NCBI GenBank assembly: GCA_016936075.1
Contig: JAFGPS010000189.1
Coordinates: forward strand, 1 to 47,125
Source of the DNA: Sedimentisphaerales bacterium
GTDB taxonomy: Bacteria; Planctomycetota; Phycisphaerae; Sedimentisphaerales; Anaerobacaceae
Direction: 5' to 3'
DNA length: 47,125 nucleotides
Shown in pieces: positions 8,992 to 17,428 of the stretch (its first letter is position 1; every line of letters begins with the position of its first letter). The notes under the pieces were generated by a model that saw nothing but the letters and a program-made list of their open reading frames with translations, was not told the DNA's origin and searched no databases. The position numbers and the translations under genes are program-made.

Positions 8992-9867
8992 ATGCAGATA
9001 CGGAAAGCTATAGTAGCAGATCAGTTCTATCCGGGCCAGCATGATTCCTGTATAGAGCAAACCAAAGAGTGTCTCGATAAAATTTCATACGAGAAGCCTT
9101 TACCGGAAACAGTTACCGCCGGTATTGTTCCTCATGCCGGATGGATGTTTAGCGGTGATTTGGCGGGATTGCTTTTTTCCAAAATAAAAGAACGACACGA
9201 TACAATCCATACATTCATTATATTCGGAGCCGCTCATGGCTACTTCGGTAATATTTCTGCAATATGTGACAGCGGTTATTGGGAAACACCACTCGGTCAA
9301 ATCGCAATAAATGAAGAACTTGCCGAATCTGTAATAAATTCTGGCACAGCGATAAGTGACCCCCAGGTGCATAATAGCGAACATAGTATTGAAGTACAGG
9401 TCCCGTTTATTCAATATTTATTCCCCGGCTCGAAAATATTACCGATTCTTGTTCCACCGAGAGAAAATGCAATCGCAATTGGAGAAGCAGTGGGGACAAT
9501 TATAAGTCAGGATAAAGAAAAAAAAATTATTTGCATAGCTTCCACTGATTTAACACACTACGGCCCGCGTTACGGTTTTATTCCCATGGGTATTGGCCAA
9601 AATGCTTTGGAATGGGCTCATAAAGTAAACGATATGAAATTTATCGAACTTGCCTTGAAAATGGAACCAGAGGAATTGTTGAATAATTCAGCCGAAAATG
9701 GAAATGCCTGCGGCCCCGGCGCAGTCGCCGCTGCTATTGCCGCCGCAAAAAAACTCGGCTCACAAAAAGGCCTACTCCTTGGACATACAAATAGTAATGA
9801 AGTTTTACTCAATATCGGTGGACAGGCAGGTAACGATAGCGTCGGTTATGCTTCGATAATTTATTAA
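8992..9867 (+). CDS. amrB: Memo-family protein (AmmeMemoRadiSam system protein B-like)
   Basis: A 291-residue protein of the Memo family, structurally related to extradiol dioxygenases. Conserved residues fit the family metal/putative active site: PHAGW (H48), H82 in GAAHGYFG, HNSEHSIEVQ (127-136), STDLTHYG (184-191) and C240 in NACGPG. These match human MEMO1 H49, H81 and C244 in spacing. In bacteria the gene often sits with an AMMECR1 gene and a radical-SAM gene as the AmmeMemoRadiSam system; neither partner is next to it here. A GAGGG ribosome site stands about 7 bases before the ATG. The biochemical role in bacteria is not settled. Confidence 0.88.
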   Translation: MQIRKAIVADQFYPGQHDSCIEQTKECLDKISYEKPLPETVTAGIVPHAGWMFSGDLAGLLFSKIKERHDTIHTFIIFGAAHGYFGNISAICDSGYWETPLGQIAINEELAESVINSGTAISDPQVHNSEHSIEVQVPFIQYLFPGSKILPILVPPRENAIAIGEAVGTIISQDKEKKIICIASTDLTHYGPRYGFIPMGIGQNALEWAHKVNDMKFIELALKMEPEELLNNSAENGNACGPGAVAAAIAAAKKLGSQKGLLLGHTNSNEVLLNIGGQAGNDSVGYASIIY

Positions 9868-9953
9868 ATTGCGATACAAGAGGAATTTAAAGTGTTAGTT
9901 CCAATTGTTACGCATTTTGTCTATAGAGAAAATCGTTTTTGGGATTACAATAT

Positions 9954-10457
9954 ATGGATTTTACTACGGTATATTTTTTAGAAAGTCGAATTCAGTGGTT
10001 TTTATTTGTTTTAGCTGTTTTAGGTTTTATTATATTAAGAGTTTCTATTTGGTATAATAAACTTGTACGCAAAGGCTTTTCTTTATCACCATTAATTATT
10101 GGCGACCCAATTGTAGGGATTTTAGTTTCGTTCACATTTATTATTGTAGGTTCAACCTTTTTTATTTCCTCTGTTGTTAAATCACAAAAATATGCTTATG
10201 CATATAGGCATAGTAAAGTTACAGAAGGAATAGTTAGTCTTTCACACGAGCAATCATATAATGGTGGGTCAGGAGATGTAGTTCATATTGGCAATAAAGA
10301 ATTTGAAATTAATTATTTTACGGACACTCCAGGTTACAATTTTACAGTTGCTCATGGTGGCTCGCTTAAAAAAGGCGTTTATGCAAAAGTTTATTATTAT
10401 AATGACTGTATTGTTAGAGTTGATGTTAGTAAAGTAGGGGAAATTTCAAGAAATTAA
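9954..10457 (+). CDS. Small two-helix membrane protein of unknown function
   Basis: About 167 residues. It has two hydrophobic segments (roughly residues 8-28 and 50-72) followed by a soluble C-terminal domain of about 90 residues that contains a TEGIVSLSHE strand and a YAKVYYYNDCIVRV strand. The layout is reminiscent of DUF3592-like membrane proteins, but the similarity is too weak to name. The ATG at 9954 was chosen, with GGGA upstream; a TTG at 9939 is an alternative that would add five residues. A short overlapping reading frame at 9892-9981 has a better ribosome site and may couple translation. It is more AT-rich than its neighbours, which may hint at transfer. Confidence 0.65.
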   Translation: MDFTTVYFLESRIQWFLFVLAVLGFIILRVSIWYNKLVRKGFSLSPLIIGDPIVGILVSFTFIIVGSTFFISSVVKSQKYAYAYRHSKVTEGIVSLSHEQSYNGGSGDVVHIGNKEFEINYFTDTPGYNFTVAHGGSLKKGVYAKVYYYNDCIVRVDVSKVGEISRN

Positions 10458-10554
10458 GCGCATTAACATGCGAAGAGCAATAAATAGGGACAATTCTAAA
10501 GGGTGATACAAGTCCAGTATTGATTGGATCAGGATAATAAGATGCGCCCTATAT

Positions 10555-12525
10555 TTACTCAGTTAACGAAAACAAGTCCTCGGATCTTTGCTCTCCACAT
10601 CCGGTACATCTGGTGTCATACCAGCTAAGAGTCTGGCCGCACTGGGAACATTTCCAGCGATTTTCTTCGTATAGAATCCAGTCTTCAACGCCCATATCTT
10701 TCATTTTTGCAAGGTTTGGCAGGTATTCCTGACGATGTGGATAATTATTACCATCATCAATTAAATTCGTAATACGATAGCAGGGTAAATCTCCACAGTT
10801 AGTACAGCGATCGTTATTCTGTGTGCTCGCTGCGTGTGTCCTTATATTGCAGTTCTTGCAATGGTTAGCAAGTGTTCCGCCGCTGAGACAGCCGTCGCAT
10901 TGTAATCCTTCCATCATATTGACGAAAGAATCGATACTGGCATTTACCGATTCGGTTGGAAAATTGTTTTCGCCTTCGCCGTGTTTTTTGAGGTAAGCCG
11001 GGCAGGCTCCGCAATATGTTCCACATGCGGCTGCCAGATGTACCGGGCCTATTATCTTAGGCATTACATAAGGTTCACGATACGTATCGGAAATCAGTGT
11101 ATTGGCAATGTTGACAGGATCATCTTCATCTATATTTTTGTCATTATTGTTTACACGCGAGATGCGATTGTTTTCATTATCAAAGAACAGCCATGGTCCC
11201 ATGTTAAAGGGTGTTACCTCAATATCCACGTCTCTGTCAGCTAAATAGGTCACCATGCTTTCCAATCGTTCTGAGCCGAATGGATAGTCAACCAGAGCAG
11301 TACGAATAGCGTTAATATGCGTCTCAGGTCCCATTCTCAGGCTTGTATTGGCTACCAGGATACCGGTATTAGCGGGTGTAATCAATTCGACAGGTGCAGT
11401 CAAGTCACCTGGATTGCGGGAACGTACCGCATCAAAAAATCCCTGCTGATGCATTGCACCGCCGTCGCCGCTGAAGGATTGGATCTCATGACCGTCGTAA
11501 TCATAGGCCATGCCGCCGCCGCGGAAACCGGCATAGTATCCATTTTCGCAGTAAACCACAACTCCGCTTGACATACCGAAGACCATTTCATCAATCCCCA
11601 GGCTGCGGATTTCCAGGACGATCGGGTATTCAGGGTAATCCAGGATAGTCAATTGTGCGGTTGGTGTTTCACCGGCATCGTCCAATTTAAAGCGGCGTCC
11701 CATAGAAATCACGCGCCTCGGCGGTGCGGTAATGCCGGCAAACATGTGTGCCGTGTCCAGGACATGAATTCCAAGATTCCCGATGTCGCCATTGCCGGTC
11801 TCCCACATCCAATTCCAGTCATAATGCACGCTATTGCGACTAATGGGTTCATATGGTGCTCGTCCCTGGTACATATCGAAGAAATTAGGATTACCCGCAC
11901 AAGTCGGGATATAGGGATCGACTAAACCGATGTTCTCCCGGTTTTCGAACCAGAAACCGTGAATATTTTGAATTTTACCGATGTTGCCTTCCTGGACCCA
12001 CTGCACTGGATCCAGGATTCCAGGATCAGATCGCTGCTGGGTGCCGATTTGCAGAATGCGGTTGTAATACTGGGCGAATTCATACATTAACTTGCTTTCA
12101 GACACATTATGGGCAAGTGGAGTTTCACAATAGACATCTTTGCCTGCTTGCATGGCCAAAGTCGCCATCATTGCGTGCCAGTGGTTAGGCGTTGCGATCA
12201 TGATGGCATCGATATCAGTGCGTGCTATCATATCGCGATAATCCAGATAGCCCATAATACGACCACCGATGCTGCTTCTCGTGTTGGCAAGAATGACTGA
12301 ATCGACATCGCACAAAGCAACGATATCGACATTAGGAGCGGCCTGAGCCCGTGCGATAAGCGTTTGCCCGTAACCGTGTAAGCCAACAATTCCCACACGA
12401 ATTTTGTCATTGGCCTGGAAGGCATTCGCCCAGGCAGATTGATAATGGATTCCGGTAAGTCCGGCAGCCACCCCGACTGTACCTTGGAGAAAACGGCGTC
12501 GATTTATTTTTTTGTTCCCCATCAT
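10555..12525 (-). CDS. Tat-exported Gfo/Idh/MocA oxidoreductase fused to a DUF3795-like cysteine domain
   Basis: A 656-residue two-part protein. The N-terminus has a twin-arginine signal (NRRRFLQG, residues 8-15), then a Rossmann domain with VGIVGLHGYG and ALCDVD, and the Gfo/Idh/MocA C-terminal fold up to about residue 420. In the usual EKP motif the lysine is replaced: here CETPLAHN, so the standard catalytic lysine is missing. From about residue 495 a second domain begins with CGTYCGACPAY, then CDGC, CKNCNIR, CTNCGDLPC, and ends in a zinc-ribbon-like pair CSQCG/CTGCG. This is a DUF3795-like, cysteine-rich domain closely similar to the separate protein at 12796-13428. GGAGG precedes the ATG by 7 bases. 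Periplasmic sugar-related redox is plausible, but the substrate is unknown. Confidence 0.85.
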   Translation of the reverse strand: MMGNKKINRRRFLQGTVGVAAGLTGIHYQSAWANAFQANDKIRVGIVGLHGYGQTLIARAQAAPNVDIVALCDVDSVILANTRSSIGGRIMGYLDYRDMIARTDIDAIMIATPNHWHAMMATLAMQAGKDVYCETPLAHNVSESKLMYEFAQYYNRILQIGTQQRSDPGILDPVQWVQEGNIGKIQNIHGFWFENRENIGLVDPYIPTCAGNPNFFDMYQGRAPYEPISRNSVHYDWNWMWETGNGDIGNLGIHVLDTAHMFAGITAPPRRVISMGRRFKLDDAGETPTAQLTILDYPEYPIVLEIRSLGIDEMVFGMSSGVVVYCENGYYAGFRGGGMAYDYDGHEIQSFSGDGGAMHQQGFFDAVRSRNPGDLTAPVELITPANTGILVANTSLRMGPETHINAIRTALVDYPFGSERLESMVTYLADRDVDIEVTPFNMGPWLFFDNENNRISRVNNNDKNIDEDDPVNIANTLISDTYREPYVMPKIIGPVHLAAACGTYCGACPAYLKKHGEGENNFPTESVNASIDSFVNMMEGLQCDGCLSGGTLANHCKNCNIRTHAASTQNNDRCTNCGDLPCYRITNLIDDGNNYPHRQEYLPNLAKMKDMGVEDWILYEENRWKCSQCGQTLSWYDTRCTGCGEQRSEDLFSLTE

Positions 12526-12680
12526 ATAACATCCTCCAATCTCCGATATAGTTTAGCATTATACTTCACAAAGCAAAATTATTATTCATTAAATTGCCTA
12601 TCAAATCAATTGCTAACAAGCCTGGATTTTAGCATAATTCAGACTATTTGTCGAGTTAATAATGCGGAATTTGGATGCAT

Positions 12681-12743
12681 TGGTTAGTCACGAATACCTA
12701 TTACTTAAAGCATAGGGGGACAAGTTTAACTAATGACTAACCA
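12681..12743. repeat. 10-bp inverted repeat in the gap between the two DUF3795-like genes
   Basis: TGGTTAGTCA (12681-12690) and its exact complement at 12734-12743 enclose 43 bases. It lies after the stop of the minus-strand operon that ends at 12796 and before the Gfo/Idh/MocA gene. There is no U-tract, so a terminator role is doubtful. The rest of the 12526-12795 gap shows only an isolated TATAAT-like box on the minus strand. Confidence 0.3.
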
Positions 12744-12795
12744 CTAAAAACTGATCACTATATTATCAATATGGACGTACCTTATTATTTTCTAT

Positions 12796-13428
12796 TTACA
12801 TAGACAGAGGAAACAGTTGCTCGGATCTTGGCTCTCCACATCCAGCGCATTCGGCGTCATACCAGCTCATAGGCATGCCGCACTTGGGACAACGCCAGCG
12901 CTCTTCTTCGTATTTAACCCATTCCTGAACGCCCATCTCACGCATTTTTTCAAGGTTTGGCAGGTATTCTTTACGGTGCGGATAGCCGCCCATATTTATT
13001 AAATTTGTAATACGATGGCATGGCAACTCTTCACAGTTGCAGCAACGAGAATTTTTCTGTGTATTCAATGCGTGCAGTCTTATATTGCATCTTTGGCAAT
13101 GCCCGGCAAGCGTACCGCCACTGAGACAACCATCACAAACAAGACCATCCATCCAATTCGAAGGCGGAATCCCCTTTAGTGTTTTTTTCGGTGCTGATGA
13201 AGCTCTCTTTTCGCCTTCGCCGTGTTTAGCGAGATAAGCCGGGCATGCTCCGCAATAAGTTCCGCACGCGGCTGCAAGATGTTCTTTACCTTTGCCGTCT
13301 TCGATTTCAAGCTCCGAATTCTCTTTTGAGGGTCCTGCACAATTCAATGAAAAACATGCACAACAAAAAGCCGTACCAGCCGCTCCCTTAACAAACTTTC
13401 TTCGAGTTACTTTCTTATCATTATCCAT
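12796..13428 (-). CDS. Free-standing exported DUF3795-like cysteine-rich protein
   Basis: About 210 residues with an RRKF Tat-type signal (residues 9-12) running into a cysteine-containing hydrophobic stretch (SLNCAG, possibly a lipidation site). The body is one DUF3795-like domain: CGTYCGACPAY, CDGC, CQRCNIR, CCNCEELPC, and a terminal zinc-ribbon-like CPKCG/CAGCG. It shares long identical stretches (HLAAACGTYCGACPAYL, CDGCLSGGTLA) with the C-terminal domain of the adjacent Gfo/Idh/MocA protein. The cysteine number and pairing suggest iron-sulphur or zinc binding. The ATG at 13428 was preferred to a GTG at 13440 because of its GAGAA-like site. It is the last gene of the operon that begins at 17230. 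Confidence 0.8.
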   Translation of the reverse strand: MDNDKKVTRRKFVKGAAGTAFCCACFSLNCAGPSKENSELEIEDGKGKEHLAAACGTYCGACPAYLAKHGEGEKRASSAPKKTLKGIPPSNWMDGLVCDGCLSGGTLAGHCQRCNIRLHALNTQKNSRCCNCEELPCHRITNLINMGGYPHRKEYLPNLEKMREMGVQEWVKYEEERWRCPKCGMPMSWYDAECAGCGEPRSEQLFPLSM

Positions 13429-13453
13429 ATTCGTTCTCACTACTTAAAAATGC

Positions 13454-14077
13454 TTATTTGGTTGCAATGAGTTTCAGGAATTCTTTTGCTATTTTTCGGG
13501 TTTTGGGGCTTTGGCAATTTAGCTGCTCTTCGACGAATGCGAGAATCTTTTTTTTGTTTTTTGCCTGTTCGTAATATTTTTCGAAAGCTTCTATAATCGA
13601 TGCTTTGACTAAATCTATTCGTTCCTGTTCGTGGTGAGTTTTATCGATTGCTAAAAGCTTATTTGTAATTTTTGTTTGCAGGTTTGGTTTTGCAATAGCA
13701 ATTACGCCGCAAGCCTGGGCGATATAAGCGGCTGTGATAAAACTTTTATCATCAAGCAGAGAAAAGTATTTGTTGAATATTTTCTCGAATTTATTGTCTT
13801 TATCTTCTTTTGTAAGATTTCCCAAAAGAAGAACCGCACTTAGTTTGTGATATGTATTGTCACTATCAAGAAATTTTACAAGGTCATCGAATTTAGAATA
13901 TAGAAGTTCCGGCTTTTGCTCAGTTACTGCAAATAATATTTTGCTGCTGTTATATCTGAGAGTTTCATTTTTCGACCATAGATTCTCAAGCAATCCTTCA
14001 CGCAGCTTTTTATCTTTGAGTGCCACTTTCGCAGCGGCTTCAATATCAAGCTTTTTATCGTTAAGGTCGATTGGCAT
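13454..14077 (-). CDS. HEAT-repeat-like alpha-helical protein
   Basis: About 207 residues, all helical in appearance, with tandem helical hairpins such as NETLRYNSSKILFAV, TYHKLSAVLLLGNL and KSFITAAYIAQACGVIA that resemble HEAT/ARM repeats. There is no signal peptide, so it is probably cytoplasmic and mediates protein contacts. The ATG at 14077 was chosen because AGGAG stands 10 bases upstream; a TTG at 14083 is too close to that site. It lies 14 bases after the LarA-like gene and 25 bases before the cysteine-rich protein, so all three are likely co-transcribed. No specific partner can be named. Confidence 0.7.
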   Translation of the reverse strand: MPIDLNDKKLDIEAAAKVALKDKKLREGLLENLWSKNETLRYNSSKILFAVTEQKPELLYSKFDDLVKFLDSDNTYHKLSAVLLLGNLTKEDKDNKFEKIFNKYFSLLDDKSFITAAYIAQACGVIAIAKPNLQTKITNKLLAIDKTHHEQERIDLVKASIIEAFEKYYEQAKNKKKILAFVEEQLNCQSPKTRKIAKEFLKLIATK

Positions 14078-14091
14078 TGTCAATTATCTCC

Positions 14092-15366
14092 TTATTCTTT
14101 AATAGTAGGGATATAACCACTCGATAATCTATGTAACACTTCGCCTGCATGTTGGACTACTAAAATTCCTTCATCTTCCCTGTTCTCATAGTCGGAAACA
14201 TTTATATCGTCGGGATTCATATATCCCAGGTTTATTTTTTCGCATCTTTCTTTTGGTATTCTTGTCGCAAGTATTACATTAACTCGCGGCTTTTCTACGC
14301 CGTCAATAAATGTGCCTATACCTCTTACGTGTGTCGAATGAGCGAGAATACCTCTTGGTACGTCTTTGAACTTATCCATTTGCTTGAGATAATAATCTCG
14401 CGTATGGTAGCCGATTTTGTCTAACCATTTTGCATGCGAATAACAAACTTCATCAATATGCGGTGCGTAAATAATCAGCGTGCCGCCATCGGCGACTATC
14501 GGTTCGAGTTTATACATTACTTTGCCCGCGGTCCATATGTCATCGTACATCTTTGGTGCGATTCCGAGAATTGTATTATACGGCTTTTCCACGTAAGTGA
14601 CATGAGTTTGCGCAGATAAGTCCGCCGCTCTTTCCCATGCTTCGACCGGGTCACCGATGAAGATTCCTTTCAGGTCATTATCCAGCGCGACTACCGCGAA
14701 TAATTTTCTTGGTAGTTTAATTAAGGACGAAGATTTTTCTACGACCTTTCTTGTTTGTGTCCACTTTTCGCCGTTGATATGAGGATTCGTTATAACTGCG
14801 CCGAGCCAGTGGAAGAAATGAATAATTTCATCGCCCGCTATCCCGGGGAAAAGATATTTATGTCCGCCGGAGAATCCGACAACTTCGTGAGGAAATACGG
14901 GGCCGAGAATGAAAAATTCGTCATAGTCGAAAATGAGTTTATTAATTTTGACATCAACTTCCTCACGGAACAAGCCGTTGCTGAGACTTTCAATTTCATC
15001 TGCGGATATTTTACCAACAGAAATAAACGATTCAGGTTTTTCCCATTCATGATTGAAAAATTTAACTGATGCATATTTACTTGTTCGTTCCTGGGAAGTG
15101 ATATCCAATCTTGTGCGAAACTGTTCTTCGCTCATAGGTTGATGAGTTCCCAACGCTACGAGGCAATCGAGGGCTTTTGTTTTGCTTTCTATATTATCGA
15201 AAATAATTTTGAATATGTCACCGATAGGCCCTGAACGGGAATTGTCAGGAATTATCAGGAGAATGCGTTTGCCGGTATAATCATGTTTGGAAAAAAACGT
15301 ACCTATTGCTTTGCGAACCTGCTCGATAGGAACGATACCATCTTTATTTTGTTTTTCTATAACCAT
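14092..15366 (-). CDS. LarA-family nickel-dependent 2-hydroxyacid racemase/epimerase (DUF2088)
   Basis: A 424-residue cytoplasmic protein with LarA-family motifs: DNSRSGP (41-47), ALGTHQP (H75), H160 in PHEVVGFSGG, the SGGHK motif with K170 that in lactate racemase holds the nickel-pincer nucleotide, and PGIAG (174-178). LarA homologues racemise or epimerise 2-hydroxyacids using the NPN nickel cofactor made by LarB, LarC and LarE, none of which is in the window. Its operon partners are a D-mannonate oxidoreductase and a HAD phosphatase, which suggests a sugar-acid substrate such as gluconate/mannonate rather than lactate (inference). The ATG at 15366 has no clear ribosome site, and a palindromic repeat lies directly upstream. 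A TTG at 15384 is an alternative start. Confidence 0.85.
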   Translation of the reverse strand: MVIEKQNKDGIVPIEQVRKAIGTFFSKHDYTGKRILLIIPDNSRSGPIGDIFKIIFDNIESKTKALDCLVALGTHQPMSEEQFRTRLDITSQERTSKYASVKFFNHEWEKPESFISVGKISADEIESLSNGLFREEVDVKINKLIFDYDEFFILGPVFPHEVVGFSGGHKYLFPGIAGDEIIHFFHWLGAVITNPHINGEKWTQTRKVVEKSSSLIKLPRKLFAVVALDNDLKGIFIGDPVEAWERAADLSAQTHVTYVEKPYNTILGIAPKMYDDIWTAGKVMYKLEPIVADGGTLIIYAPHIDEVCYSHAKWLDKIGYHTRDYYLKQMDKFKDVPRGILAHSTHVRGIGTFIDGVEKPRVNVILATRIPKERCEKINLGYMNPDDINVSDYENREDEGILVVQHAGEVLHRLSSGYIPTIKE

Positions 15367-15386
15367 AATTTCGTATTGTGTCAACT

Positions 15387-15438
15387 TGTGGCATGGGCTT
15401 CCAGCCCATGCATACGCGGGCAGGATGCCCGCGCCACA
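15387..15438. repeat. 52-bp cloverleaf-like palindromic repeat (REP-type element)
   Basis: Ends TGTGGC (15387-15392) and GCCACA (15433-15438) are complementary. Inside are two perfect hairpins: 15391-15411 (9-bp stem GCATGGGCT, loop TCC) and 15415-15433 (8-bp stem CGCGGGCA, loop GGA). It is far more GC-rich than its surroundings and lies between the HAD and LarA-like genes, immediately upstream of the LarA start. It looks like a dispersed REP-like element; similar catalogued sequences occur in other bacteria as I recall, but no second copy was seen in this window. Confidence 0.75.
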
Positions 15439-15445
15439 TTAGGTT

Positions 15446-16357
15446 TTATTTTTGCCACGGCGGCAGTTCGGGTAAATATGAATCAAATTCTTCGATAACT
15501 TTCTTTTCATATGCTCCTGCATATGTGCCCTTAATGAATCTGTCGAACGCTTCGTCGTGGAAACGTTTCCATGACTGTATTTCATTGCCGGGATTTATCG
15601 GGTAAAACAAGGCATTGTTTGCTTTAGCGGCTTTCATGTCACCGGGTGCGTCACCTATCATAATGACATGGTCCTTTTCATATTTGCCTTTTGTCGCATA
15701 TTCGAGGTGCTTGATTTTTGTACCCATTTCCTGTCCGGCGATTATAGCAGCATATTGCGCTATATCATGCTCGGCCCATTCACGTTTGAGCGCTTCGTCC
15801 GGCGTAGCGGAAACAACTACAACATCCGCTGAAGATTGAATTTTTTGCAGCGTTTCTCTTACAAACGGAAATGGCGGCATACCTTCTACTATTGCACCAA
15901 CCATCCAGTTGACTTTTTCGCTCCATTCGTAAATGTATTCCAGTTCCTTTTTCTCTTCCGGACTTTTAGCATTTTCTATTGCCTGTGCCAGGCCGTCATT
16001 ACTTAACACACTTTTCGGATCATCGATCCATGCGAAGTAATATGGAAATTTTGGAATTTCGAAGTTCATCGCTTTTGTCATTGGGTGAGTGGGCAGAAGG
16101 TCTGCCATGATACGTTTTAATGTTTTATGACGGTTTGCACCGCGTGTTTTTGAAAATAAATCTGCAAAGTCCTTGCATTCACGAGCTGCTTGTGCGACAG
16201 GTTGTAGTTTGAAATAAGAAATCATCCATGGGCAAAAACATTCTCTCTGTTTGATTCCCATCGTATCGAATGCGCAACCGTCTGAATCGATTCCAACGAA
16301 GAATTTATGTTTAGGTTTAAAGTCTTTTAATACTTGTGCAGGGTCAGTATCAACCAT
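15446..16357 (-). CDS. HAD-superfamily hydrolase
   Basis: A 303-residue cytoplasmic protein with the HAD core: motif I GIDSDGCAFD (D24 nucleophile, D26), motif II VVVSATP, a lysine region around GTKIKHLEYATKGKY, and motif IV IGDAPGD. A large helical cap lies between motifs I and II (residues 35-180). HAD enzymes of this kind usually remove phosphate from small molecules; the substrate is unknown. CAGGAG stands 6 bases before the ATG. It sits between the D-mannonate oxidoreductase and the LarA-like enzyme in the same operon, so a sugar phosphate or phosphorylated sugar acid is plausible. Confidence 0.85.
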   Translation of the reverse strand: MVDTDPAQVLKDFKPKHKFFVGIDSDGCAFDTMGIKQRECFCPWMISYFKLQPVAQAARECKDFADLFSKTRGANRHKTLKRIMADLLPTHPMTKAMNFEIPKFPYYFAWIDDPKSVLSNDGLAQAIENAKSPEEKKELEYIYEWSEKVNWMVGAIVEGMPPFPFVRETLQKIQSSADVVVVSATPDEALKREWAEHDIAQYAAIIAGQEMGTKIKHLEYATKGKYEKDHVIMIGDAPGDMKAAKANNALFYPINPGNEIQSWKRFHDEAFDRFIKGTYAGAYEKKVIEEFDSYLPELPPWQK

Positions 16358-16411
16358 CTTTTACTCCTGTATTGTTACTTTTATATATTATTATGAATAT
16401 TATTCTATAAA

Positions 16412-17230
16412 TTAGACACCGCTAAAGGCAGAAAATCCGCCATCAATAGGGACAACTACTCCAGTTACAAATTTTGCGGCGTCGCTGAGAAGCCAGATTA
16501 CTGTACCGACTAATTCGTCGGCTTGTCCGAATCTTCCCATCGGTGTATGGTCCAGTATTGTTTTGCCTCGCGGCGTGAGTTCGCCTGTTTTCTCATCGGT
16601 CAATAGGAAACGATTTTGCTCAGTCAGGAAAAAACCCGGCGCAATTGCGTTTACTCGAATATCTTTTGAATAATTCTGGCACACATGAACGGCCAGCCAT
16701 TGAGTAAAATTACTTATAGCAGCTTTAGCCGCTGAATATGCCGCAATTTTTGTCAAGGGACGAAATGCGTTCATGCTCGAAACATTCAGTATCTGGCCGG
16801 AACCTTTATCGGCCATTTCTTTTCCGAAAACTTGTGAAGGTAATAGTGTTCCTATAAAATTCAAATCAAAAACAAATCTTATAGCTTCCGCCGATAAATC
16901 GAAGAAGGATAAATCCGGCGATGTAGTTGCTTCTTTCTTATTACCCCCTGCACCGTTTATTAATATATCAATTTGTCCGAATTCAGAAATAACCTTATCT
17001 TTTGCGGCTTCGAGGCTTTGTTTATCGAGTACATTGCATTTTATCGCGATTGCCTTACCTTTGTCTGAGTTAATTTGTTCGGCGACTTTATTAGCAGCGG
17101 CTTCCATTATGTCGAGTACGGCGATTTTCGCTCCTGCCTGAGCCAGGGAAACAGCCATTGTACTGCAAAGAACGCCGCCAGCCCCGGTAATTACGATTAC
17201 TTTATCTTTAATAGAAAACAAATCATCCAT
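16412..17230 (-). CDS. SDR-family D-mannonate oxidoreductase (fructuronate reductase)
   Basis: A 272-residue short-chain dehydrogenase. The NAD(P)-binding TGAGGVLCS (15-23), the NGAGG stretch, the catalytic serine in LNVSSMNAF and the YSAAK motif are present. It matches the D-mannonate oxidoreductase subgroup of SDR enzymes throughout, including FDLNFIGTLLPSQVFGKEM, AISNFTQWLAVH, NAIAPGFFLTEQNR and the GGFSAFSGV terminus. These enzymes interconvert D-fructuronate and D-mannonate in hexuronate catabolism. A GGAAGG ribosome site stands 6 bases before the ATG, and a promoter lies at 17276-17304. It is the first gene of an operon running down to 12796. Confidence 0.9.
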   Translation of the reverse strand: MDDLFSIKDKVIVITGAGGVLCSTMAVSLAQAGAKIAVLDIMEAAANKVAEQINSDKGKAIAIKCNVLDKQSLEAAKDKVISEFGQIDILINGAGGNKKEATTSPDLSFFDLSAEAIRFVFDLNFIGTLLPSQVFGKEMADKGSGQILNVSSMNAFRPLTKIAAYSAAKAAISNFTQWLAVHVCQNYSKDIRVNAIAPGFFLTEQNRFLLTDEKTGELTPRGKTILDHTPMGRFGQADELVGTVIWLLSDAAKFVTGVVVPIDGGFSAFSGV

Positions 17231-17275
17231 TTTAAACCTTCCATATTTTTAATTAAATAAACTGACTTGCCCAAT

Positions 17276-17304
17276 ATAGTAAATGCGCATCACTTCAATT
17301 TCAA
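17276..17304 (-). promoter_or_regulatory. Predicted sigma-70 promoter of the mannonate oxidoreductase operon
   Basis: On the minus strand TTGAAA (17299-17304), a 17-base spacer, then TACTAT (17276-17281). Transcription would begin near 17269 with a leader of about 40 bases ahead of the SDR gene. The same TACTAT box occurs in the divergent hicA promoter. Confidence 0.55.
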
Positions 17305-17393
17305 CTTTTTATTGCTTGTGAGAGTAGATTTGTTGATATTACCATCAGAAAGGGAGAATTTGTTAAAAACCCCTTTTTTGTGAACTTTTTTAT

Positions 17394-17423
17394 TTGACAT
17401 ATAGTATCATTATTGATACTATA
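17394..17423 (+). promoter_or_regulatory. hicAB promoter and operator palindrome
   Basis: TTGACA (17394-17399) and TACTAT (17417-17422) are 17 bases apart. A perfect 10-bp inverted repeat, TATAGTATCA (17400-17409) and TGATACTATA (17414-17423), separated by four bases, fills the spacer and covers the -10 box. HicB antitoxins commonly repress their own promoter through such palindromes. Transcription would start at about the hicA ATG (17429), so the message may have no leader. Confidence 0.8.
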
Positions 17424-17428
17424 TATTT

